Position numbers and translations under genes: made by a program. A stretch of DNA of 64,000 bases from JADMIH01 sp036399775 (GTDB lineage: Bacteria > Chloroflexota > Chloroflexia > QHBQ01 > JADMIH01), in NCBI GenBank assembly GCA_036399775.1, contig DASWMJ010000093.1:1-64000 (forward strand), written 5' to 3'. This document shows positions 42,638-51,216 of this stretch, piece by piece (within the stretch, counting starts at the first letter, position 1; every line of letters begins with the position of its first letter). Under the pieces are notes generated by a model. That model was not told the DNA's origin, searched no databases, and saw nothing but the letters and a program-made list of their open reading frames with translations.

Positions 42638-44647
42638 CTACTTGACCAGGCGCAGGTGGTCGCGGCCTGACTTCTCTTTGGGTGGCCTCCCACGTCTGCG
42701 CTGGGTGGGCTGCTGGTCCTCGGCTCCTGCGGCTACGTCTGATTCGATGGGGGCTTCTGCGACGGCTTCTTCGGGTTCGGTCTTGCGCTTGCGGCCCCTG
42801 GGTTTGGTTGCGCCTTCTTCGGTGGGGGCGGGTTTGGTGCGGCTTTCCAGGAGAGCCTCTATGTCGAAGTCGCCGGAGAGCTTCTTTTGCTCGAAGTCGG
42901 CTTGCATCTTTGCCAGGCGTTCGGGTAGCTCAGGCAGGATGGTTGTGGCGTCTACGATGCTGTACCTGTAGCCTTGCTCGGTCAGGAATAGCTGGCGGTT
43001 GGTGGAGAAGTCCTGGTCTTTGGTGTCGTGGGTGACGAGGGTGTAGAAGTTGGCTACGGAGCCGTCCTTCTTGGGGCGCAGGATGCGTCCGAGGCGCTGG
43101 GCCTCTTCCTGGCGGGAGCCGAACGTGCCGGAGACCTGTATCGCCACGTTCGCGTCGGGCAGGTCTATGGCGAAGTTGGCTACCTTGCTCACCACGAGCA
43201 TCTTCAGCTTGCCTGTGCGGAAGTCGCCGTACAGGCGGTCGCGCTCGGCGTTGGGGGTTTTGCCGGTGACTATGGGCGCGTCGAACTTCTTCGAGATGGC
43301 GTTTAGCTGCTCTATGTACTGGCCTATTACGAGCACGGAGTCGTCTTTGTGCCGGAGCAATAGGGCGTCGAGCACATCGAGCTTGAGGGGGTTCTCGGCG
43401 GCGATGCGGTACTTTATGCGGTTGTCGTCGGCTATCATGTAGAGCATGCGCTCTTCCGGGGCGAGGGGCATGCGTACCTCGGTGCATTCGGCTGTGGCTA
43501 TCCAGCCCTGCTTTTCGAGGTCCTTCCAGGGCACGTCATATTTCTTGGGGCCTATCAGGGAGAAAACGTCGGTCTCGCGCCCATCTTCGCGCACCAGCGT
43601 GGCGGTAAGGCCGAGGCGGCGGCGTGCCTGTATCTCCGCCGTGACGCGGAATACGGGTGCGGGCAGCAGGTGTACTTCGTCGTAGACTATCAGGCCCCAT
43701 TCGTGCTTGGTGAATAGCTCGAAGTGGGGGAACTCGCCTATCTCACCCGTCTGAGCGTTCACCGCAGACACGGATGGCCTGTAGGTGAGCATCTGGTAGG
43801 TGGTGACTGTGACGGGCTTGACTTCTTTCTTGTCGCCCGTGTACTCGCCTACCTCGTCAGCCGTGAGGGTGGTCTTGTCGAGTATCTCGGCTATCCACTG
43901 GCGGACGGCGGTTGTGGAAGGGGTCAGTATGAGCGTGTGGGTCTGCGCCTGGGACATTACGCCCATACCTACGACGGTCTTGCCCGCGCCGCAGGGTAGG
44001 ACGACCACGCCGCTGCCGCCATGCACGGTGCCGCCGGCCCAGAATGCGCCAATCGAGTTCAACTGGTAGGGGCGCAGGCCGAATGGAGAGGAGGTGCTGC
44101 TCGTCTCTTCGCGCAGGGTGAGGTGGAGGGAGGCACCCTCTGCGTAGCCCGCGAGGTCTTCCGCAGGGTAGCCGAATAACACCAGGGCTTGCTTGACCTG
44201 GCCGCGCATACGTGCGTCTATGATGAGGGTGTTGCGGTCGGGTTGGGAGAGAACGCAAGGCTGGATACGCTTGTTGCGGGCTACTTCAGCTACGAGCATA
44301 GGGTCGTCGGCGCGCAGCAGGAGATCGCCCGCGTCCGACTTGAGTAGCTTTATGCGCCCGAAGCGCGAGATGTAGTCTTTGATGTCGGTTAGCACGTTGG
44401 AGGGCAGGTCGAACTTGCTGTAGCGTTCGAGGCTGCCTAGCACGTCCTCCGCGCCGATGCCGGACGACGCGGCGTTCCACAGGGAGAGGGGAGTGATACG
44501 GTAGGTGTGGATGTGCTCCGGGCTTTTCTCAAGCTCGGCGAAGCGCGCCAGCTCGTCGCGGGTGGCCTCGTATAGCTTGTTGTCTACTTCCAGGAGGAGT
44601 GAGCGGTCGCTCTGTACGATGAGGGGGTTTTGGGGATTATAGCCCAT
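42638..44647 (-). CDS. XPB-type DNA repair helicase with AT-hook-like tail
   Basis: A 669-residue superfamily 2 helicase. Walker A LPCGAGKT lies near residue 217-223, DEVH near 320, LTATLVREDG soon after, and motif VI QRLGRILRPK near 516. The N-terminal 190 residues match the damage-recognition part of bacterial XPB/Ssl2 proteins. The C-terminal tail has KPRGRKRKTE and RRRGRPPKEK, both AT-hook-like, joined by an acidic Ala-rich linker. In bacteria XPB is known to unwind DNA 3' to 5'; its repair role here is inference. The start ATG 44647 has GGAGCGAGG upstream; the frame extends 20 codons further, but its promoter lies in that part. Confidence 0.9.
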   Translation of the reverse strand: MGYNPQNPLIVQSDRSLLLEVDNKLYEATRDELARFAELEKSPEHIHTYRITPLSLWNAASSGIGAEDVLGSLERYSKFDLPSNVLTDIKDYISRFGRIKLLKSDAGDLLLRADDPMLVAEVARNKRIQPCVLSQPDRNTLIIDARMRGQVKQALVLFGYPAEDLAGYAEGASLHLTLREETSSTSSPFGLRPYQLNSIGAFWAGGTVHGGSGVVVLPCGAGKTVVGMGVMSQAQTHTLILTPSTTAVRQWIAEILDKTTLTADEVGEYTGDKKEVKPVTVTTYQMLTYRPSVSAVNAQTGEIGEFPHFELFTKHEWGLIVYDEVHLLPAPVFRVTAEIQARRRLGLTATLVREDGRETDVFSLIGPKKYDVPWKDLEKQGWIATAECTEVRMPLAPEERMLYMIADDNRIKYRIAAENPLKLDVLDALLLRHKDDSVLVIGQYIEQLNAISKKFDAPIVTGKTPNAERDRLYGDFRTGKLKMLVVSKVANFAIDLPDANVAIQVSGTFGSRQEEAQRLGRILRPKKDGSVANFYTLVTHDTKDQDFSTNRQLFLTEQGYRYSIVDATTILPELPERLAKMQADFEQKKLSGDFDIEALLESRTKPAPTEEGATKPRGRKRKTEPEEAVAEAPIESDVAAGAEDQQPTQRRRGRPPKEKSGRDHLRLVK

Positions 44648-44705
44648 GTTTATGACCTCGCTCCACGCTTTATTCTTGTGAAGGCATAGTCTGTCACAGA
44701 TTCGC

Positions 44706-44735
44706 ATTGTACCATATAGCAGGCCCTTCCACCAA
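44706..44735 (-). promoter_or_regulatory. Promoter of the XPB-like gene
   Basis: On the minus strand, -35 TTGGTG (44735-44730) and -10 TACAAT (44711-44706) with 18 bases between and the extended form TGGTACAAT. The apparent ATG at 44707 overlaps the -10 and so cannot be the start. Confidence 0.55.
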
Positions 44736-44754
44736 AGGATGGGGTGTGGAAAAG

Positions 44755-44997
44755 GACCAGGGATCAGGGATCAGGGATCAGGATTTTGGAAAGTTGATAC
44801 CTGGACCTGGATAGGAGTTTGAGGGCAGTCCTTCTAAACGCCAAGACGCCAAGACGCCAAGATTATAAGGAATGGTTGGTAAGGTGCTCGGTGTATGTTA
44901 TAGGAAAGCAAACATGAAGCTCTTGGCTGGTGTTTAGCGTCCTGGCGTTTAGCCTTAGATTGTTGGTGGAACCCTTGACCCCTGACCCCTGACCCCT
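44755..44997. repeat. Repeat block with two inverted array pairs
   Basis: AGGGATCAGGGATCAGGGAT (44758-44783) is mirrored by ACCCCTGACCCCTGACCCCT (44970-44996). Inside, AACGCCAAGACGCCAAGACG (44838-44865) is mirrored by TAGCGTCCTGGCGTTTAG (44935-44952). The space 44648-45045 has no gene. Confidence 0.85.
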
Positions 44998-45011
44998 CGT
45001 TATGCTATACT
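44982..45011 (+). promoter_or_regulatory. Possible promoter of the second MFS gene using repeat DNA
   Basis: CTGACC at 44982-44987 and TATACT at 45006-45011 are 18 bases apart. If real, the -35 lies within the CCCCTGA array, so the repeat would supply part of the promoter. Confidence 0.35.
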
Positions 45012-45045
45012 GTTTCAACCTAATTTTGCGTCCTGGGAATGAGAG

Positions 45046-46467
45046 ATGTCATCTGTAGTTACGCCTGAAGGTATAACGGTTTCGGCAGTGCCCGATATAC
45101 ATGTGTCGGTTGACGACGATAGCGGGCCGCCACTGCGTATTGACAACCCTTTGAAGGTTGTTATCGCGTCGAGCTTTATCCTGCGACTGGCGGGCGCTTC
45201 TACGGCGATTATGCTGGCCGCTTATCTGCGCCAGGTGGTAAACGCGCAGACCGACCTGATCGGTATACTGTCTGCGTTGTTCTATGTGACGGAGTTGACG
45301 CTGGCACCCGTGTTTGGCGCGCTGAGCGATCTGCGCGGGCGGCGGTTTATCTTGATTTTGGGTCCGGCGGTGGGCGTGGTTGCGCTGCCGATTTACCCGT
45401 TCAGTGCCGCCGCTTCAATCGCGATTGTGGGCGTATTCATACTGGCGGCTGCACGCTTGCTTGAAGGTATATCTACTGCCGCTAAAGTGCCGAGCGCGCT
45501 AGGCTACCTGGCGGACGCTACATCGGGGGATAGTCCCAGGCGGACGGCACTGCGTGGGCGCGTGATGGGGTTCTACGAGATAAGCTTCCTGGTGGGCCTG
45601 GTGGGTGGCACGGTCATGGGTGGGGGGCTTTGGGAGGCGTTCAAGTCGAACGGCTTCTTCCTCATCTCGTTCTTCTACCTTGTGGCTGCGCTCATGCTTT
45701 TCTTCTTTGTGCCGGAGACTCTGCCTGCCGAGGCGCGCCAGCATAATGAGATCAGTAAGATGTCTGCCGCCGACGCTGCTCACCCGGTGCGTGCGATGCT
45801 GAGGAGCCGCCTGCGCGCTTACGCGGCGTTGCTCAGGGAGCCTGCGCTGCGGAGTTTCGTGCCCGCATGGTTGGCTATAAACGCGGTGGTAGGTCTGATG
45901 GGTAACCTTGTACAGCCCATCATGATTAAGCCGAAGGAGGGCACGGAAGGCCATTTCCCCGACCAGATGCTCGACGGCAAGTTCACCACTTCGGAAGTAG
46001 GAATTGTGTTCGCGGGATTCGGCCTGGTATTTATGCTGGGCATCTTCTTGTGGAGTCTGCTGTATGGGCGCATACGCAAGACTACCGTTATGCTGGCGGC
46101 TATAGGCGGTCTCTTCCTCACCTGCATCGCGCTTTTTGGCATCAACAACCACTGGCTGCCCGCGCCTGCGGGTCCCTGGGCGCTCGTGCCTCTGCTGGTG
46201 TTCGGTATATTCCTGGTTAGCGGCTTTACTCCTGTCGCCCTGGCGTACCTGGCGGAGATATCGGGGGCGCGGGTGGAGCATCGCGGGGCGGTGATGGGCC
46301 TCTACTCGGTCTTCCTGGGGCTGGGCCAGCTTATAGGCAGTGGGGGCGGCGGCTTCTTCGTCAAGTGGCTGGGGCAAGGCTTCAACGGCCTGGTGATAGG
46401 CACGGCCTTGCTGGGTATAATCGGCTTCGTGGCCGTCTTCTGGCTGAGAGCGAAGCACAGGGTCTGA
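45046..46467 (+). CDS. Major facilitator superfamily transporter
   Basis: A 473-residue protein of 12 membrane helices. Motif A appears as GALSDLRGRRFIL after the second helix, and a repeated version with LWSLLYGRIRKTTVML in the second half. A larger loop near residues 235-320 (DQMLDGKFTTSEVG) lies between the two bundles. The first 40 residues are polar. Substrate and direction of transport are unknown. GAATGAGAG precedes the ATG. It ends where a composite repeat begins. Confidence 0.85.
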   Translation: MSSVVTPEGITVSAVPDIHVSVDDDSGPPLRIDNPLKVVIASSFILRLAGASTAIMLAAYLRQVVNAQTDLIGILSALFYVTELTLAPVFGALSDLRGRRFILILGPAVGVVALPIYPFSAAASIAIVGVFILAAARLLEGISTAAKVPSALGYLADATSGDSPRRTALRGRVMGFYEISFLVGLVGGTVMGGGLWEAFKSNGFFLISFFYLVAALMLFFFVPETLPAEARQHNEISKMSAADAAHPVRAMLRSRLRAYAALLREPALRSFVPAWLAINAVVGLMGNLVQPIMIKPKEGTEGHFPDQMLDGKFTTSEVGIVFAGFGLVFMLGIFLWSLLYGRIRKTTVMLAAIGGLFLTCIALFGINNHWLPAPAGPWALVPLLVFGIFLVSGFTPVALAYLAEISGARVEHRGAVMGLYSVFLGLGQLIGSGGGGFFVKWLGQGFNGLVIGTALLGIIGFVAVFWLRAKHRV

Positions 46468-46648
46468 AGCGTGGTGCGTAGTGCGTAGTACGTATTGCGT
46501 AATAACTAAGACGTAACCGCAAAGACGCAAAGACGCAAAGAATCGCAAAGTTCGCTAAGATAGTTAAGGTTGAACCGCAGAGACGCAGAGTTATTAAAGG
46601 TCCTACGCACTACGCACTACGCACTACGCATCACGCATCACGTTTCGC
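46466..46648. repeat. Composite repeat element, copy 4
   Basis: Left array GTGGTGCGTAGTGCGTAGTA (46471-46500), core AACCGCAAAGACGCAAAGAC, second core AACCGCAGAGACGCAGAG, then right array CTACGCACTACGCACTACGC and on to ATCACGTTTCGC. The right end is the end of the cobalamin adenosyltransferase gene (minus strand). Confidence 0.85.
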
Positions 46649-47185
46649 TATATCGTAGGGCGTGCCTGAGGCGTGTTCTTCGTAGCGGGCCAGGATGAAG
46701 AGTAGGGAGGAGAGGCGGTTAAGGTAGCGGAGGACGTTGCCGGGGGGCATGTCGCCTTTGTGGACAAGCTCTACAGCGTGGCGCTCGGCCCGGCGGACGA
46801 CTGTGCGGGCCACATCTATGGCTGCCGATGGTGCGCTCGCGCCGGGTAGGATGAATTGCCTGGGTAGCTCTATTTCTTGCTCAAGCTCCTTTATGGTGGC
46901 GTCGAGCCAATCTGCCTGGGCTTCTGTGATGCGGTAGGGGATCTTCTCGATTTGGGGGGAGGGGGTGGCTATCTCGGCCATGAGGAGGTAAACATCGTGC
47001 TGTACGTGCCTTAGCAGGTCGCGTACTTTGTCCTGGGTGGATAGGGCGCGCGCCATGCCGAGCATGCTGCTTGCTTCGTCCAGCGTGCCGCACGTTTCGG
47101 GGCGCAGATCGTACTTCGGCACCCGTTGTGGGCCTAGCAGGTCTGTATAACCTTCGTCGCCCTTGCCTAAGCGTTGCCCGAACAT
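46631..47185 (-). CDS. PduO-type cob(I)alamin adenosyltransferase
   Basis: A 184-residue enzyme making adenosylcobalamin from cob(I)alamin and ATP. The N-terminal LGKGDEGYTDLLGPQRVPK is the ATP-binding site, LDEASSMLGMAR follows, and the conserved FILPGASAPSAAIDVARTVVRRAER with VELVHKG and the LRYLNRLSSLLFILAR helix closes the four-helix bundle. No cobalamin-dependent enzyme lies beside it. Its last residues AKRDA and stop are provided by the repeat at 46466-46648. Confidence 0.93.
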   Translation of the reverse strand: MFGQRLGKGDEGYTDLLGPQRVPKYDLRPETCGTLDEASSMLGMARALSTQDKVRDLLRHVQHDVYLLMAEIATPSPQIEKIPYRITEAQADWLDATIKELEQEIELPRQFILPGASAPSAAIDVARTVVRRAERHAVELVHKGDMPPGNVLRYLNRLSSLLFILARYEEHASGTPYDIAKRDA

Positions 47186-47299
47186 TGTTTCCTCCTGATT
47201 CAGCGTGATTTGCGTTTGATATTGTCCGCTATATTCTACTACAGGTTACTGAGCATTGCGCTAAGGATATTGTGTTCACAAGAAAAGGATGCAGGGTAG

Positions 47300-47548
47300 C
47301 GGCCCTTGCCGTGCCTGGGTTCGCAAGCCAAGCCAGGTTGCCATCCCGACCAGGGCGAGGCATGCCTCGCCCCTACATTGACATTTCTTTGTTAGCTCAC
47401 TACCTGGTGCAACGAGGACCACCAGGGGAGAGACATTGCTAAGGAGGATGATCCTGAGCGAAGCGAAGGATGACAGGGGTACTGGGTCGGTCCACCGCTC
47501 GCTACGTCACCGCCCAATAATCACGCATCACGTTTTACGTTTCGCATC
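47300..47548. repeat. Repeat remnants before the three-gene unit
   Basis: In the gene-free space 47186-47675: a REP right half (47340-47376, CATCCCGACCAGGGCGAGGC start), a CCTGAGCGAAGCGAAGGATG palindrome (47451-47470) and a CGTA array (47520-47545). The last 130 bases before the ATG at 47676 are leader with no clear promoter. Confidence 0.7.
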
Positions 47549-47675
47549 TGGCGCAAGATGAGCAGAAAATGAGCAACTTTTGGGCTGGCGAATGAGCATT
47601 TGGTTGGGGCAAAATGTGGGGGTTCGACGCAAATGAGGTTGTTGGCCGATTAGGTTTTAGCATTAGTAAAGGAGT

Positions 47676-48482
47676 ATGCGCGTGATACAGACTGAGACTA
47701 TGCCTGTGGCGATGGCCCAATCAGCCGCGAAGCGCTTCAAGCAGGCTAATATGAGCGAGCCGCACCCGCTTCACCCGCGAGCTAACGAGGTGATAGAGTA
47801 CGTGCGTGAGGTGCAGCAGGCGGACTTTGCGTTGGGGAGCGCCCTGGATGCGGTGGGAGATGGCAGGCTTCCTCTTTCGGAGCGGGCTGTGTTGTTGCGC
47901 AAGCGGGCCTCGGCTGACGCTGCTATCTCCCGGCAGGCGCTTTTGGCCGGGCGGCGCATGGGTTCGGCGCGTGAGGAGTCGCTGGAAATACTGAACGGCA
48001 TTTTCAAGCTGGGCAGCGCGCCCCAGACCGCGCTGAATGGGCGGTATCGTGGGCAACTGGTGACGACCACGTTCTACGGGCCGCTCGATAGCTACATGCG
48101 GCTCCTGGCGCGGCTGTGGATGCCCTGGAAGGGGAAGCGATTCATTGCTGAGAGCGCGTCGGGCGACAACTTTCTCACGACTAGCACGCTGGTGCTTGGC
48201 CGCCTCTTCTGGCCTACTTTCTCCGACTACGAGCCTTTCAAGGAGGGTCTGTACACCGGGTTCGATTTCAAGACCTACGTGGGGCAGGGTGTCGAGGACC
48301 CGGAGGTTTCTACTCTGAAGCTCGATTACGATAATCCGGCCAATCCGAAATTCCTCATTCGTACCGTGCTGGACGAGCTGGTGCAGGTTTCGGGCAACTA
48401 CTATTTGGGCAAGGCGTTCTTGATCAGGCCGGGTGGCCGCTATCGCCTGGCCGCCTTCTTCGCGCTCCAGAAGGAGAGTTAG
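47676..48482 (+). CDS. Protein of unknown function, first of three
   Basis: A 268-residue cytoplasmic protein. An N-terminal helical part (to about residue 105) contains the RANEVIEYVREVQQADFALG segment. The rest looks like a lipocalin-like beta barrel: NGRYRGQLVTTTFYGPLD, PWKGKRFI, then strands with WPTFSDYEPF, FKTYVGQGVEDPEVSTLKLD, and the end ELVQVSGNYYLGKAF, RYRLAAFFAL. I do not recognise a named family. AAAGGAG lies before ATG. It is followed with one base between by the DedA gene, so they are probably cotranscribed and may handle a membrane lipid or metabolite. Confidence 0.75.
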   Translation: MRVIQTETMPVAMAQSAAKRFKQANMSEPHPLHPRANEVIEYVREVQQADFALGSALDAVGDGRLPLSERAVLLRKRASADAAISRQALLAGRRMGSAREESLEILNGIFKLGSAPQTALNGRYRGQLVTTTFYGPLDSYMRLLARLWMPWKGKRFIAESASGDNFLTTSTLVLGRLFWPTFSDYEPFKEGLYTGFDFKTYVGQGVEDPEVSTLKLDYDNPANPKFLIRTVLDELVQVSGNYYLGKAFLIRPGGRYRLAAFFALQKES

Positions 48483-48483
48483 C

Positions 48484-49215
48484 ATGAACGAAGTCCTGGG
48501 CTTGCTGGACACATACGGCGTGGCGCTGCTGTTCGTGGTGATCTTGCTCAAGGAGATAGGGGTGCCCGTTCCCGTGCCCGGCGATCTGCTAATGCTGGTG
48601 GCGGGCGCTCGCGCGGCTACAGGCGAGATGCCTCTGTGGGGAGTGCTGCTGTCTGCTGTGGCAGCGGGGGTGATAGGCGGGTACGTGCAGTACCTGCTGG
48701 CGAGAGGGCCTGCGCGGGGCTTTATCTATCGCTTCGGCAAGTACGTGGGCCTCACTCCTGCCAGATTGGACAAAGCAGCAGCGGGTATAAAGGGTCGCGG
48801 GTGGGTGGCGGTGGCTCTGGCGCGCGCATTGCCGGGCCTGCGCGTGGGGGCTGTGGCGGCATGCGGGCTTGCAGCTGTGCCGATTTCGACGTTTTTGGCG
48901 GGGCTGGTAGCGGGCACTTTGCTGTTTGTGAGCTTCCATACAATGTTGGGGTACGTGGCGGGGCCGGGCATCAGCACCGTGCTTGATAGCGTGAGCATAC
49001 CCGTGCTGCCGGTGTTGCTCGTGGTGGCGGTTATAGGGCTTGCGGGTTGGTTGCTCATAAGGGCGAGGCGAAAGCGGGGGCAAGCGCAATCCGAGGGTGA
49101 GCCTGCCGCCGTATTTGATTGGGCTGATGCTTGCTGCCCGGCCTGCCTCGCTGCCGGTGCTCTTGAGCGACGGATAGTTAGTAGTGGTCAGTGGTCAGTG
49201 GCCAGTGGTCAGTGA
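48484..49215 (+). CDS. DedA-family membrane protein
   Basis: A 243-residue protein. The DedA (VTT/SNARE-associated) fold is shown by EIGVPVPVPGDLLMLVAG, two re-entrant parts, and the ARALPGLR motif (RxxPxxR) near residue 120, which is required in members known to flip or return lipid carriers. There are four to five membrane helices. The tail after residue 200 is cytoplasmic and ends in VSSGQWSVASGQ, which is encoded by a GGTCAGT array whose own TGA ends the gene. The start is set by ATG 48484 after AAGGAGAG. It stands between two proteins of unknown function. Confidence 0.88.
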   Translation: MNEVLGLLDTYGVALLFVVILLKEIGVPVPVPGDLLMLVAGARAATGEMPLWGVLLSAVAAGVIGGYVQYLLARGPARGFIYRFGKYVGLTPARLDKAAAGIKGRGWVAVALARALPGLRVGAVAACGLAAVPISTFLAGLVAGTLLFVSFHTMLGYVAGPGISTVLDSVSIPVLPVLLVVAVIGLAGWLLIRARRKRGQAQSEGEPAAVFDWADACCPACLAAGALERRIVSSGQWSVASGQ

Positions 49216-49275
49216 CCAGAAGGCATAGTAGCTTTCAGCACTCGGTACTCGGTACTCGGCACTCAGTACTGATAG
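49178..49275. repeat. GGTCAGT array at the DedA end and ACTCGGT array beyond
   Basis: AGTGGTCAGTGGTCAGTGGC units (49181-49215) encode the end of DedA. At 49239-49270 GCACTCGGTACTCGGTACTC units follow, immediately before the AGGAGG of the next gene. Confidence 0.8.
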
Positions 49276-49284
49276 GAGGTAGTG

Positions 49285-49893
49285 ATGGCAGTTGATGTTG
49301 GGGTGAAGAAGATGGGTTCTCGCGGCGCGGTTGCGTTTGATGCGGATAGGCTGGCTTATCTGGAGGTGGCGGGGTGGCGGGCCTATTACGACCACAAGTG
49401 GGTGTTGACTTTCAGGCTGCTGGTGCAGCTTTCTCGCGAGCAGTTCGGGCTGTCATGGGGTAGGGCTGTGCAGGCGGCGTATTTTATCACGCGGGCCTCG
49501 GTGGCGTGGGCACCTGTAGATAATAAGCCGCGTGTCGCGCTCCGCTACATACGCAAGTTCTACAGGCTGGCGGCCAAATATGGGTCCAACGTGCATTTCG
49601 AGCCGCGCAGGACGGCGGACCTTGAGTTTAAGTATTGGGACGTGCATAGGCGGCTGTCGGGCAGGCCGCAGAGCGAGAAGATGCCCCTCATTCAGACGCT
49701 GGCGGAGCTGCATAGCGCTATATTCGGCCTGCCGGTTGAGGCTATGTGGCAGTCGGGGGTGGACCGTGCTCGCTCAACCGACACGGTAGATGAGATTACG
49801 GGCAAACGCTCCACCGACGTTGAGGGCGATTGGCGCAGGGCGGAGGAGTATTTGAGGGAGGCTTATCGCAACATACAGGCGCAATTGCCGTAG
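49285..49893 (+). CDS. Protein of unknown function, third of three
   Basis: A 202-residue soluble protein, mostly helical. AYLEVAGWRAYYDHKW, then VLTFRLLVQLSREQFGLSW and a helix with VALRYIRKFYRLAAKYGS; the C-terminal part has an Arg/Glu-rich helix pair (DWRRAEEYLREAYRNIQ). No signal peptide or known motif was found. AGGAGG is four bases before ATG 49285. Its position after DedA and the protein at 47676 suggests one unit, though the repeat arrays lie between. Confidence 0.65.
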   Translation: MAVDVGVKKMGSRGAVAFDADRLAYLEVAGWRAYYDHKWVLTFRLLVQLSREQFGLSWGRAVQAAYFITRASVAWAPVDNKPRVALRYIRKFYRLAAKYGSNVHFEPRRTADLEFKYWDVHRRLSGRPQSEKMPLIQTLAELHSAIFGLPVEAMWQSGVDRARSTDTVDEITGKRSTDVEGDWRRAEEYLREAYRNIQAQLP

Positions 49894-49894
49894 A

Positions 49895-50610
49895 TACGAG
49901 GGGTCAGGGGTCAGGGGTCAGGGATTAGGGATTAGGGATTAGGGATTAGGTTGAGTGGGGAGGGGCGCCGGTTAGTGCGCCCCTCTGTTTTTGTGGTGGG
50001 TAACGCGGGCAGGGTGATAGCCTAAGCACGCTGTTTACGTCAGATGCTTGCCCCTGCCAACGCAACTGGTTGGACGATAAGAAATCTCAAGTCAGAAGTC
50101 AGAAAGTAGAAACTAGAAGTTAGAAACTAGAAGTTAGATTTCTGGCTTGTTGGCTTTGGGTTCTTATCTTGTGTTGGGTTGTGGTCCGGCTCCTGGGCAC
50201 TGGTTGGGTGCTTTGGGGGCCGGACCACTGTAGTTATAAGTACTGAGCACTTTGGCTCGGTACTGCTTGGCTCCCGGTGGTTGGGCTGATGCAGAGTGGT
50301 TGTAAGAGAGAAGAGTGGCCCACGGTAGCTTGGTTGTTCTGAGGGAAGAGGCTCGCTATACGCATGGTAGGCGAGGAGCGAGATTCTTCGCTGCGCTCAG
50401 AATGACAAGGGGGAGTGGGTTGGTGCTCTTCTGGCATATTAGTTGGCCTGTATCAGTCTAACCTGGGAGCTGAGAGGATGACGATCAATCCTTGTGGCAG
50501 GGGCACCAGCGGTACCCTGTTCCCCTTTGGGAGTTTTGAGTTATGAGTTATGAGTTTTGAGTTGATGGCTCTGGCTCTTGGTCATGGCTCATGGCTCTTC
50601 GGGGTTTGTG
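49895..50610. repeat. Large repeat-filled gap
   Basis: The 940-base space 49894-50831 contains a chain of short arrays: GGGGTCAGGGGTCAGGGGTC (49899 on), GATTAGGGATTAGGGATTAG (to 49950), AGAAACTAGAAGTTAGAAAC (50093-50140), CGAGATTCTTCGCTGCGCTC (50380-50399), and GAGTTATGAGTTATGAGTTT (50535-50562) with a GGCTCATGGCTC run to 50600. No gene could be supported in it. Confidence 0.8.
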
Positions 50611-50831
50611 GCTACTGTTGCGCTACGGTAGCCGGAAACATGCTTCTATTAACTTAATCCCATTTGGGGCTGTTTTTGGGACATGATTTGGTGGGGAATG
50701 GGGGTGGAGTTTTGCACATTTTGGGGTGGGGTGGAAGGGCAAGGGTCTTGCGATGGATGTTGGGAAGGGATTGCTGCTATAGTGTAGCGGTGGTGGAGCA
50801 CGAGCGATTATTGTAGATGGGAAGGAGATAG

Positions 50832-51194
50832 ATGGAGAATCAGGTGCAGGATGAGAGGTGGGAGAGGGTGGTTGAGGTGGGCAATCTGCCTCCGGGGGAG
50901 AAGGTGAGGTTTGAGTTTGAGGGTGTGGATATAGCGGTGTTCAACGCGGAGGGGGAGTTTTACGCTATAGGGGATACATGCACGCACGCGGAGGCTTCGT
51001 TGTGCGACGGGGAGTTTTACGAGGATATACGGGGGTGGGTGGCGGAGTGCCCTTTGCATGGGTCTACTTTTGATGTTACTACGGGGGAGGCTACTTCGCT
51101 GCCTGCCACGGGGAATAGCGGGAAGTACGCGGTGAAGGTTGAAGATGGGTGGGTGTATGTGAACCCGGATGCGGTGGTGCCGAGGGATGATTGA
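50832..51194 (+). CDS. Rieske-type [2Fe-2S] ferredoxin
   Basis: A 120-residue cytoplasmic protein. The cluster ligands are C50-x-H52 in DTCTHAEASL and C73-x2-H76 in ECPLHGSTFD, the exact Rieske pattern. It resembles the small ferredoxins of dioxygenase systems and NirD. No oxygenase is nearby, so its electron partner is unknown. GGGAAGGAG precedes ATG 50832. The next gene begins 23 bases after. Confidence 0.93.
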   Translation: MENQVQDERWERVVEVGNLPPGEKVRFEFEGVDIAVFNAEGEFYAIGDTCTHAEASLCDGEFYEDIRGWVAECPLHGSTFDVTTGEATSLPATGNSGKYAVKVEDGWVYVNPDAVVPRDD

Positions 51195-51216
51195 TTCTTT
51201 GCTTGAGGGGGTCTGA

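Noticed and set aside
46590..46640. Regular CTACGCA arrays considered as a CRISPR array or origin iterons
   Set aside because: Units are adjacent with no spacers, and the same arrays are scattered at gene ends, with no dnaA or AT-rich origin beside them.
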